Below are positions 54,201-64,000 of a stretch of DNA of 64,000 nucleotides, piece by piece. A program made the position numbers and the translations under genes. A model generated the notes under the pieces. That model ran no database searches. It was not told where the DNA came from and worked only from the letters and a program-made list of their open reading frames with translations. How positions within the stretch are numbered: the first letter of the stretch is position 1; the number at the start of each line of letters is the position of its first letter. This DNA is from Aporrectodea caliginosa (taxonomy: Eukaryota > Annelida > Clitellata > Crassiclitellata > Lumbricidae). The DNA lies in NCBI GenBank assembly GCA_020284085.1, contig JACEVL010000104.1, positions 1,310,914-1,374,913 of the forward strand, given 5' to 3'.

Positions 54201-57200
54201 TCCATTAGAACGCCTACAGATGTGAACTTCTCTTACACTTAATACGCTATTCCTGTAAAATGGGTGCACTACATTTAAGATTACATGTTTGACTATTAAG
54301 GCCCAGAACCATCATATCTTAATACATTGCTAACTTCATATTGCCCTGCTAAATAGCTGCATTCTTCTGAAACTGGCTAGTTTCTAAAACCAACGTTCAA
54401 AACAACTGTAGGATCACGAGCACTCAGCTGCTATGCTCCTCGTATCTGGAATGGCCTGCCTGCATTCAGCTGCTATGCTCCTCATAGCTGGAATCGCTTA
54501 CCTTGTTCCATTTTTCTACTATTCCAACCTGACCAAAGAATTTATCACATTTATAACAGAACTTTATAGAGATCAGCTAGTACTGCCACCTTTCAAGTTG
54601 AAGCAACCTGGAAAGGACAAATAACTCAGGAAAGTACTAGTACATGTAAAACACTCCATAACAATCAGGGCAAATTATACAAAATTAAATAAGAAAACGT
54701 TCAGTGAGCTCTTCCTACCGTGTACGATTTTCATTCAGCATCACAACTTCTGTCAGGTAGTCAAACAATTCCCCCTTTCGACATCTAGAAGGACATAATA
54801 ATCAGAAGCAAGCCATTAGCATTACTGGATTTATTACCAACCTAAACTTGCAATGCTGATTCTCAAGACAAAAAACCAGAACACTAACAAAACCCCGGTC
54901 CATAGACTCGGGTAAACTGGTGATCCAGTGAGTCCACAATGTACATCCCATCAACGCAAACTCTTCCAGATGATTGTAACAATTACATTCGGTCGCTTAT
55001 ACACCTGAAAAGTTATGCTTTAGTTATGCACAATTTTATTTATCTAGCAATAGTAATTACAGTAAATGTTGTTTTCTACCAACTGTAATTACCGTAAATG
55101 TTGTTCTAGCAATAACTGGAACCACAGAAGCCACACATGCACCACATGACCTGGTTAGAATCTGCATTCTTCAATTAAATCTTTAGTTCTCTGCTGTAGC
55201 TATGCAATGCATCCTTACAAACTCCAGCCACTTCTCAGTCAGTCACACAGACTGAACAGACTCCATGTACCACATAATTTATGATCAGTTTAAAAATGCT
55301 CTCAGGCCTCAGGGTGTAAATCCGAAACAAACAGCCTGGCGTAAACAAAGGCTTTTCTTGGCAAAGTAGATGCCCAACAAACACTGTCAAACGTTCATTC
55401 CGATAAGCTGGTCTTAAAACAAATTGAGACGAGCGAACATGCTTTATGTTGACCTTGGCCTATAAAATAGTAGCTGGTGCTTTCCTTGAAAATATAATCA
55501 TAAAACTATAACACCAGACTAGCACATCTGTAAGTAACAGTCATAAATTGAGCAGTCTAGCTGCCTTATATACATCTAATAAGTGTTAATCTCTTTTGCT
55601 AGATCACTGAATCTACATCAGAAAAAGTAGCAAATGTTAGTGCACCAGCACCAATAAAAAAATTGTGCTGATAAATTGATACAGTTTTTCTCATATCTAG
55701 AGTACCATTTGAATGAATTATGACAAACAGCTAAACCAGATACAAAAGTAGATTAAGCTATTTTACTTTGAAGAAATAAAGGTCAGCTAAACTTCATTAT
55801 TAAACTCAAATCATGACAAGCGAGAAAGCAGTTGATGAAATTAATAAATGACTGAAACTGAAAACATCTCAGTTTGTAAACTGCTTCAATCCGCTCAAGA
55901 TAAAGTGGAAGAATCCAGGGTAAAATTAGGTCAGGACTACCTGAAGATTGTTTGAAGGGACAACAATACAGCCATCTCAAGAAACAATAGTCCAGGTACA
56001 AAGCCCTTTGCTGTGACGAATCAGAGAACCATGCTATTAAGATAGCTTTATTGTTGTTATTGACCTTAATGAACTCTTAGCATGTGTGACCTTCAACATC
56101 TTTCAATTAAGAAAACAAGACCAACCAACAGAAGAACCATTGACAAACAGCAACAACCAGAAAGAGGCCAACAACAGAAAAGGCATCCCAAAAAGAGGCC
56201 AACCGATCCAAGTCAGCCCAACCTAAACATAGACAGCCAAGAGCCGGACATAAAATCTACTTGGCTGGCCTTCAAATAACGTCGCTATCCTTGCACCAAG
56301 CTCCTCCCTCCTCCTCATTTGCATACCAAAACAGAAATCAACAAAGCCATTTCGATCAAGGCCAAGCCAAATATTCCACGAAAAGGACCGCACAAACACG
56401 CATACTACACCCATACAAAACATACGTAAATGTTTCGTTACATAATAACTGTCTAACCAAATTATGCTTGTAATCAAAGTCTGTGTTGTGTGCCAAGATT
56501 TTCCAGCATGTCGTATGTGTTTTTTATAATACGTTGTTGGCAAAGATTTTTAATTTTATTCTAATAACTCATTAATCTAAACACTTCAGGGTAACAGCAT
56601 CTAAAACAAAACACACTGGTGTTCAAAGTTAATCAACTGATGACAACCGATATGAAGCTGAAGTACTGTCTAGTCAAGCCCAGAAGATCAGCTGCCCATA
56701 CACCAATAAAGTCAGTGTAAATCCACTGAGTTTATACACTGTTTAAGACTTTCCCACAAGCATTTTCTCTCTTCTTTTGCAGGTATTGGAGAATGCTTTA
56801 AACCTGAATGATTTGCCTCTGCCTTCAAAGCTCTTCTCATCACTGGCAACTGAAATGGACCCGCCTTAGCAGTTTGAGTTTATGATTACAAACCCTGCAA
56901 ATCAGTCAGTATTAGTAATGCCTGCCACCTTCTCAACATGATTTGGTTCCTTTCCATTGATGTTTGTAAGAGACAATACCTTACCAAATTTTTAACCAGA
57001 ACATGCAAGGCCTCAACACATTGACAGTTTTATCTTGCCCTACTCTGACCTAGACTGAGTTCCCACCTTGAAATGGATCACTCTTTTCCACAACCAGATC
57101 AAACATTCTACATTGAATATTCTAACACCAAACTGTAAAAAGAACCAGTAAAGCCAGTTATTATACCAGGTACCTGGACCACACCTCGTGCACATTGGGT

Positions 57201-59197
57201 TTACATAAATAAGCTACATACTGTGGACATTTTTCAAAAAGAAAATTGCATACAAACAAAATTAGTCAAGCACATCTTCATAAACATTTTACACAAGTAC
57301 ACATGCTCAGGACTCAGGAGGCATGCTTAAGTGTATGAGTGGGTGTGTGTATACTTCAGTGTGTGTGGGGTGTATGCTTAAATTATGTAAGACTCAGTTA
57401 CAAAGTGATTGTTATCAACAAGACATGTTTTGACTGTCACAATTTGTTAACAGTCTCAGAAATATAAACAGATAGCTTCTCAAACGTGGCAAGTACAAGT
57501 CCCAGGCAGTTGTGAAAAAGATTAATTTAAAATAGAAATTATGCTTTATACTCACAGCTCAAACACAAGGAATATATATGAACTGCTGACAAACGTCTCA
57601 TGAAGCTCAACTAAAGACAAAATACATTTAAAACAGAATTTCATATAATTAACAAGACATAGTTTCAGTACAGTAGCAGAGTAGGAAAACTTTTCATTGA
57701 AAGAAGATTCAAGACAGGATGAAGAGAATCAAGGAATATTTTGTATCTCTGCACAATTCTACTTCATGATGCAAAAACAAGGGCATCATTTGGAGCGAGA
57801 TGTATCAAGCTGGGCTTTAGTGAGAAAAAACATCAAAGTTGTATGGATCAATAAATTAGAACTCAGACACAACCATTGTTAGCCTTTTAATACTTTAATT
57901 ACCTAAAAACGTTTAGTGTAATAATATCTGTCATAATGTTTTCATATAATAATAATTGCCACCGTTTGAAAAGTCAGAGGTATACAATTAGACAATAATT
58001 TGCACGTGATTCATGCATATGATAAAATCTAACATCATATATTCTGAACTGATACAGAGGACTGTGCAAATGTCGTCCTGTGCTAAATCAACAGCCATTT
58101 ATTGCTGTGTCGAAAGTTCACATGATATAATTGTAATCGTAAACTCTGACTTTCTAAAGCACTATTCTAAAGCTGAGTGCAGGGCACCAGCTTATTCATG
58201 AGTGCTGCGTCTTATCAGAGAGGTTGTCCAGAGATAGATGTCCAGTGTAGATCCGAGTTTGGTAGACAGGAGACCAGAGAGAGCAGAGAGAGGAGGAGGA
58301 GAGACCATAGAGAAAGGAGGGAGGATTATTAGAACAAATACGAGTTTGATGTAAAAGTCTAACAGCTGTTTTGAAAATAATGAAGTTTACCTATCATAAA
58401 CTTTGGACTCAACCATTATAAGCGACACTAAACACTGTGAAATCATAATATGATGTTATTGTTCACTAGAATGAGACCAATACCAGCACATTAACTACAC
58501 ATAATATTATGTATAAAGATGACAGAAGAAACAAAACTGACAGGTAACTTGACAGAAAAAATCAGAAGGTAAACAGGTGTAGACCAGAGAGTAAGAAATG
58601 ATGCCAAGTAATGCCTATCATCAAGAACGGTTGTCCAGTACTATTATGAAGAGAACGAAAATACATCGGGACAAAAAGAGAAAAAGATGTCTGACAACAA
58701 AAGCAATACTTAGGAATAGCAGCAAATGACAAGATGATTAGACTGACAGCAACAAATATACATACAATATAATAGACATTTATTGCCAATATATCCAAAT
58801 GGTTTAGTTTACTGATGAGTTAAATTGGATATTAGTTCACTTCAACATCTAATGGACTGGCTTCCATATTTCTTAAAATTGGATTCTTTATATTATAACA
58901 ATGGAATGGATTTGCTTCCAAACATCTTAAGATATATTGGATTTCTGAAATGGTAAAACTTCGAAAAGTTTAAAGCTACCTGATATTCAAAACTTACTAA
59001 AATGAACAGAACCTGACTTACTGATATGTGCCTGTTGAGAACACATTCGCAGTATGAAGATCTCCTTCATGGTCTCCTGCCGTATCTGTTCGACCAGATC
59101 TTGATCATTATCTTCCTGCTCAAGGTCAATGATCTTGACGGCATACTCACGAGCAGTCTCCTTCTCAATGCATCGCCGGACGACACTGCTCGATCCT
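48289..59197 (-). CDS. PHKG: Phosphorylase b kinase gamma catalytic subunit (first coding exon missing)
   Basis: Ser/Thr kinase that phosphorylates and activates glycogen phosphorylase. Exons, 5' to 3' on the minus strand: 59197-59022, 57610-57556, 54784-54719, 53894-53822, 52833-52743, 51641-51551, 50801-50772, 50339-50216, 49685-49560, 49101-49060, 48558-48289 (stop TAG). All use GT/AG sites and phases close over 380 codons; the family has about 390-406, so about 25 N-terminal residues are missing. Motifs in order: [10 protein letters not shown] (glycine loop), EYAVKIID (catalytic lysine), [31 protein letters not shown] (catalytic loop, split by an intron), [17 protein letters not shown] (activation segment), [29 protein letters not shown] and ALNHPFF. 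The C-terminal regulatory part ends [10 protein letters not shown] and [11 protein letters not shown], matching the calmodulin-binding tail of PHKG and excluding generic CaM kinases. The vertebrate PHKG1 or PHKG2 choice cannot be made. It is convergent with PRODH. Confidence 0.95.
48690..48830. repeat. Degenerate TGTC/TCTG-rich microsatellite
   Basis: Scattered TGTCTGTC, TCTGTCTATC and related tetramers over 140 bp, upstream of (on the minus strand) the last PHKG exon, hence intronic. Confidence 0.6.
50772..50801 (-). CDS. PHKG: 30-nt PHKG microexon
   Basis: Encodes W-A-C-G-V-I-M-Y-T with partial codons at both ends, between TTTTAG and GTAAGT. It supplies part of the kinase F-helix, so skipping it should destroy the fold. 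The exon is fixed by phase and homology. Confidence 0.88.
52012..52655 (-). mobile_element. hAT element remnant in a PHKG intron
   Basis: The start is TAGGGCTGCATTTCG followed by TTAATCGCGTTAATCGCGCG; the far side carries inverted GTTAACGCGTTATTTTTGCG and CGGGCGTTAACGGCGA blocks. The minus frame at 52,528-52,200 reads [23 protein letters not shown], a stop, then [21 protein letters not shown], the hAT C-terminal pattern (PL.WW......LA..AR.YL....TS..SER). It is broken by stops. No target duplication was found. Confidence 0.75.
54421..54625 (+). pseudogene. Possible non-LTR reverse transcriptase C-terminal scrap with internal tandem repeat
   Basis: One frame reads [26 protein letters not shown], i.e. 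two tandem copies of YAPR.WN.LP, the usual C-terminal motif of non-LTR enzymes. The DNA shows a 45-bp tandem duplication (CAGCTGCTATGCTCCTC). It lies in the PHKG intron between 53,894 and 54,719. Confidence 0.4.
54785..57555 (-). other. PHKG intron, no gene recognised
   Basis: A 28-bp unit is tandemly repeated with changes at 55,046-55,110 (GTAATTACAGTAAATGTTGT). The frames at 55,783-56,001 and 56,082-56,543 have no motif. Confidence 0.5.
58120..58340 (-). repeat. Retroelement 3' fragment related to 5040-5130 and 17,400-17,720
   Basis: Shares AATCGTAAACTC, CTTTCTAAAGC, GGCACCAGCTTATTCATGAG and an AGAGAGCAGAGAGAG-like block with those loci in the same order. Noncoding. Confidence 0.65.
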
Positions 59198-59828
59198 CTG
59201 CGCAGATTAAGTAAACAAGAAATCATTAACACCATGACTGGCAACCCATGGCTAAAATGTTCATCCTCTTCATTTCTGTACTGAATGTTCATAAGTAGAG
59301 TAAAATGGAGCATATTTATGTATACACCTTTGAGGCTTTCATCAATGAAATCTCCATAAAAAGCTAAATATTTACATGACTTGGTCATTTGCCTAATAAT
59401 ATCGATAGACACGAATTCAAATTATGGGACAACTGGGCCACATTTGTTGCTACACGGCGCAGAGCAGGCAATAACATTTCAAATGAAAATGCTTAGACAG
59501 CAAACAGCCAAACAATAAAGACTTTCACCTTAATTAGTAACACTCAGGACATGAAGATGCAAAGGAATCATTTTCACCTTCAGCTCAATCACTAACACAA
59601 CAAGGACGATAAAGATGCAGAGAATTCATGTGGTCCCAGTTTAAGCCTATACTTGTCATCTAAGGAACTTTCTGGACTTTGTGAGGCAGGAACAGCCATA
59701 AGTAGCAACAACAGAGTGGCCCATGTCAGGCTACAAGGACAGTGACCTTGTCACAGATCACAGACAGGACAACAACATCTATCTGGACATATTTAAAGCA
59801 TCACACTAAGACCGTAAAGCTACACTTA

Positions 59829-59858
59829 TTCACACACACACACACGCACACACACAAA
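59829..59858. repeat. (CA)n microsatellite
   Basis: CACACACACACGCACACACA-type run. Confidence 0.85.
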
Positions 59859-60005
59859 CACTTGCATATATATATAATATATAACACTTACTGGCATACT
59901 CATTACACACTGGTCTAACACTTCACATAAATATTATATACATACATGCTATGCATACATTGCAGCAATGTATCATATATGCTGAACAAAAAAATATGTA
60001 TAATA

Positions 60006-60009
<4 letters not shown>

Positions 60010-60052
<43 letters not shown>
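60010..60052. repeat. (TA)n microsatellite
   Basis: About 21 uninterrupted TA units, with AT-rich extensions to about 60,090. Confidence 0.95.
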
Positions 60053-60063
<11 letters not shown>

Positions 60064-61457
60064 TACATATAATTATATATATATAATATCATTTTACTGT
60101 TTTTATTTGGTCCGCAGTGCCTGTCAATAAATAAAACCATGCTTTAATGCCAGTCCTTGACTGAACAATCGTCATTTCTCCCCTGAGTGTTGCAGCCTGC
60201 TGAATATTGTTTTGGTGACCACCCAGTTCCATCCATGCATGGCCTTCACAGATCACATGATGAAGGCTAGTTAGACGCAAATCTTCGGCTGCATACTGCA
60301 TGAATAACATGGCCCAGATCTTCTAATCAGGTTGATGGCTTGCTACTAAAGGCCCAGTTTCTTGATATGGATGACAGAAACTCTTGTAACTTCCTGCAGT
60401 GTCATGAAATGGACATTCTTCGAGTATGAAGATTGATAAAGTTGTTTACAGAAACTTCATAATTAGGTCAAGTGGAAAGAATGTCCCACAAAGTGCATCA
60501 CATGGAAGATTTGAAAGAAAGCACAAAACAATGGAAGGTCACAACAATGCTGGAGAGAGAATATAAACAGTGACATAACAAAACTAGGACTAAACACAAG
60601 AAACTGCTAGATTCAGAAAGAATAAAATAATTTTTGCATCCCCCTGGCAACCAAATGTCAGGCATCAAGAACTGATGATGATTATGATTATGATGAATAA
60701 GACATTTAAAAGTGCACTAAATGTTGCACGGAAACACCTCAGAACACTCAACAACAGCCAACTACTATTAGGCTACATGGTTTTTCAGCCACTGCTGAAA
60801 CAGAGGCTGAAAACAGCTCAACAGCTTTAATTAAGTGCAGGTAACCATTCCACAGTTATGAGACAACAACACTGGTGTGGAATTTGCAAACATTTCCAGT
60901 CAGTCCTGTATGGCAAAGCAAATGATATGCAACCAGGAAATGAGGAAACCTGGGTGCACATCTTTCACACATAAAATTAGACATGAACAGGTAATCAATC
61001 ACCTGAACATGAGGAACAAGACCTCATACTGAATTCCATACAGTGAGGCAACAAATCTAATTCATTCCATCTTACCCTCACAGTCCCTTACTGGTCTCTT
61101 CCTTTCACACTCTATGCCATTCACACTCTATGCCATTCACACCACGAATATGAAACTATGAAACTGGGTTACAAAACCCTCTATCTTGATGCCACCTAAA
61201 TGCATAATTATTGGTGCCTCCACTGGTGCCTCAAAGCTGCAGCAGCAGTAGCAATAGAATACAATGGTAAGCCATCACCACCACGACCACCTGATCCAGT
61301 GGTAAATCACAATGTAAACAAAACAGCAGAGAAAGAGAAACATCTGATTAAGCTAAGGGACCGACAAGAATTTATGTCTTCATGGTAGGAGTCCAGGAAA
61401 AACTAGGGCAGTTTGCTCAAAACACTGCGCCCTCAGTAGCAAATAAACTGCACAAGC

Positions 61458-61459
<2 letters not shown>

Positions 61460-61510
<51 letters not shown>
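61460..61510. repeat. (CT)n microsatellite
   Basis: About 25 CT units followed by TCTCACACACTCACA. The Leu-Ser frame across it is an artefact. Confidence 0.95.
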
Positions 61511-61514
<4 letters not shown>

Positions 61515-62923
61515 ACACACTCACATTACACAACACACAATATGCCACCAATATAATGCATAAATAATTACAACATGCTCAACTGTATATAGATACAGCC
61601 ATTAGAAACTAGTGAAGTCTTAACTTTATGGAATGACCTTTACAAGTAAACAAAACTATGTGCAATATGTGCTCCTGCACAAGTAGCATATAACCTGTTA
61701 AATTCTATTGATTAATACATTAACAATAAAGAATCCGTCATTGGCTGTTGCTATGCGAAACTGAAGAGATGTGGACATTTTATCTCATCACTGGATATTG
61801 CAAATAAATCAATACACAAATGATTAGTAAATACACTTAGATCTTAACCCCTCATAATGCTGTCATGTGGTAAGACTTGGTGACTAATTGCTAATGTATC
61901 AGATTAAAATTCTGATGTATCATGTGAAAACTAGCAATTCATTGCCCAGATATATAATAATGAAACTGACTACCAAACAATCTTAAATATTTCTATAAAT
62001 ATCTGGACACACACTTTTAATAACCAGGACTCTCAATGCACTTACAATCCATATAAAGTGTTCTGAGGAGAAAGCTCACACTCTAGTTGACAGTTATCCC
62101 AGTTTTAAAATTATTAAGAAATGTTGTACCATTGAAAATAACGATTAAAAATAACTTGCGGCCGGTATTTATTATAGACAGGGCTTAAACGCATTTCAGA
62201 GCAATTGAAAGATGATAATTCATCACATTTCAGTACTAGTATCAAAATTTTTAGTGATAAGATTTCATGTTCAAAAGTCGTATTTAATTTTTTTTTATCC
62301 AAAATGTGCAAAGTGACACTTAGTCCTATTCACCTACGTTTTTACGGATGACTACCGGTATTCCTCAACATGCCTCAAATCACAAGTTACATAAAAAAAC
62401 AAGTCAGGGTTTCTGAATGCAAAGGAAAAATTTATGCAGTTACAAACTGCATAAATCACAAATCACAAACTAGCTGTGACTCACTTCATACCAAACTATT
62501 ATGCTTACTGACAGATGAAAATGGGCATTAAAAACTAGTCCAAAGCAACAATCAACCAGGTAAGTATTCCATAACAAGGCCATTCGACCAATATATCAAA
62601 CAGCAGTAACCTTCCAGCATATAAAGTTTTTTAAATTGACAAAAATTCAGATCAGCATGAGTGCTCTAATTCAACACTACAACAATTTAATGCTTTAAGA
62701 ATCTTAAAAGTTCACACGACCGCATTAACCATATTAAAATCTTATGTAAATATTATCCCCTATCGTCTAGGCAAGACAGACAACAGCCAGACATAAACAA
62801 ACAGAAAAACAGACAACTCTATGTAAACATGTTTAGGCAAATACACTTGAATGTACTTTAATAGATGACATGTGCATCTTGCAATAAACTATGATTACAA
62901 TTATATCCTCATAATTACAAACA

Positions 62924-62925
<2 letters not shown>

Positions 62926-62992
<67 letters not shown>
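62926..62992. repeat. (TA)n microsatellite
   Basis: About 33 uninterrupted TA units; the Ile-Tyr frame across it is an artefact. Confidence 0.95.
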
Positions 62993-62994
<2 letters not shown>

Positions 62995-64000
62995 TTCAAT
63001 AACAAATTCTTAGTTCCCAGCCTACCTAAAATTTTGGCAAACACAATCACTAATATGTAGACCTAACTAATATAGAGATCTTTTGGGGATATGTTTCATG
63101 GAAAGCTGAAACCTGAAGCAGGTGGTCTACTTCCTATAAAAATAGACCAACGCAAATAATATTCACACTTACCTGGTACATTAGTTGGGCTATTGTGGCT
63201 GATGGCTAATAAACACCGCTCAGCCACACTGACCTTTTCTTACGAAAGGCTCTTCGTAGATAACAGATGGTACACAGGAACAGAATATAGTCATCTGTTT
63301 ACTGACTTTGGTTTAATCCACGACCAAGATCACTAACTTGTAGAAAGCAATTGCTACTGGTCAGAACTAAGGAATCTAACAATCAACGAAGTCAGAGGAG
63401 CACGTATACTCAATATCGACAGACAAGTGACTGACAATTGAAAGACAAGACAAGTGATGAATGACTTCTAAGACAACTTCACAATGACACCACGGACATA
63501 ATGAAGATCATAAACATTTCAGATCCATGCACGCTTACAGCCAAAAGCTGTTCAACATGCTCGAAAGCATCATTTCAAGAGTTGGCAGTTGAAGTTTCAC
63601 ATGTTTGGATTCTATAACATCACCAGTTTACTGACAGACAAGTAACTCTAGCTATTCTCGACTCATTTTATACTTCTCTAATGCCTCCAGAGTAATGAAG
63701 GAATAAGGCATGGATTTCTATAGTGTCAATTTAAGAAACCTCAAAGGTGCTCCCAAGTTGGCAAGCCAAGATTAAAATCAAGCAGAACAATTTTCAAACA
63801 CTTATGGAAAACAGACAGACAAGGACTGGTCAAGGAGTTCAATCACGACATAGGTGAATAGACAATTCCAGAAAAATGGATTGACCACAGCAAAGATTCG
63901 ATGTTGGACTGTCGAAATTCAGGCTGCCAGGTCCAATAAGCTACAGTGCACAGCAGAGCAATGGAATCTATGACCATTGACCATGGTGTATCAATGAGAC

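Larger units (their letters stand above)
59198..64000 (-). other. Upstream PHKG intron or 5' flank, no confident gene
   Basis: No exon encoding the PHKG N-terminus was found. At about 63,175 the minus strand has a perfect donor (ACCAG then GTAAGTG) after a stretch containing ATGTACCAG; it could end a 5' exon, but its phase does not fit the exon at 59,197 directly. The plus frame at 61,200-61,388 (KPSPPRPPDPVVNHN) has no clear homologue. Confidence 0.35.

Noticed and set aside
61200..61388. Pro-rich plus-strand frame as a gene
   Set aside because: No recognisable domain, no supporting splice structure, and it lies antisense in the PHKG upstream region.
63170..63245. 5' coding exon of PHKG ending at the GTAAGTG donor
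   Set aside because: The ATG-containing frame would join the exon at 59,197 in the wrong phase and shows no PHKG N-terminal similarity; it is kept only as a possible noncoding exon.

Overview
The window is animal (metazoan) nuclear DNA. It holds two intron-rich genes with canonical GT/AG splice sites and typical metazoan protein families, set among many transposable elements, tRNA-derived SINEs and microsatellites. No operon, CRISPR array or prokaryotic feature is visible. The repeat content (hAT, piggyBac and Harbinger-like elements, several non-LTR retrotransposon families, and the octamer TAGGCCTA at high density) suits a marine invertebrate. I cannot fix the phylum from sequence alone.

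Layout. (1) 1-21,430 is a repeat graveyard. It has decayed non-LTR reverse transcriptases on both strands, nested hAT elements with intact 8-bp target duplications (1786-4043 and 6449-9067), Harbinger-like MITEs, a 100-bp fold-back, a 77-nt near-perfect palindrome, and one possible small intronless gene for a 69-residue glycine-rich membrane protein (9876-10085). (2) 21,434-21,985 is a 550-bp GGT/GTT repeat. (3) 22,132-41,107 (+) is a proline dehydrogenase gene (PRODH) without its first exon(s). Its exons 2-5 lie in a 6.26-kb segment present twice in tandem (21,966-28,240 and 28,253-34,506). The duplicated block starts and ends in phase 0, so a transcript using both copies stays in frame. Each copy also carries, antisense in the same intron, a non-LTR retrotransposon with a C-terminal restriction-like endonuclease, lodged in a (TAA)n tract that looks like the tail of an antisense tRNA-derived SINE. 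The element is open in the second copy and carries two frameshifts in the first. (4) 41,108-48,288 is the noncoding space between two convergent genes and includes a hAT MITE with a perfect 8-bp target duplication. (5) 48,289-59,197 (-) is the catalytic gamma subunit of phosphorylase kinase (PHKG): 11 exons, only the extreme N-terminus missing. (6) 59,198-64,000 is intronic or upstream sequence of PHKG with microsatellites.

Exon numbering: splice phases close across all ten distinct PRODH exons found (523 codons with one block, 675 with both) and across all eleven PHKG exons (380 codons), which supports both gene models. The main uncertainty is whether the PRODH tandem duplication is real or two haplotypes placed end to end by an assembler. 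The two genes act in separate pathways (mitochondrial proline oxidation and glycogenolysis control), and nothing in the sequence links them beyond their tail-to-tail arrangement.
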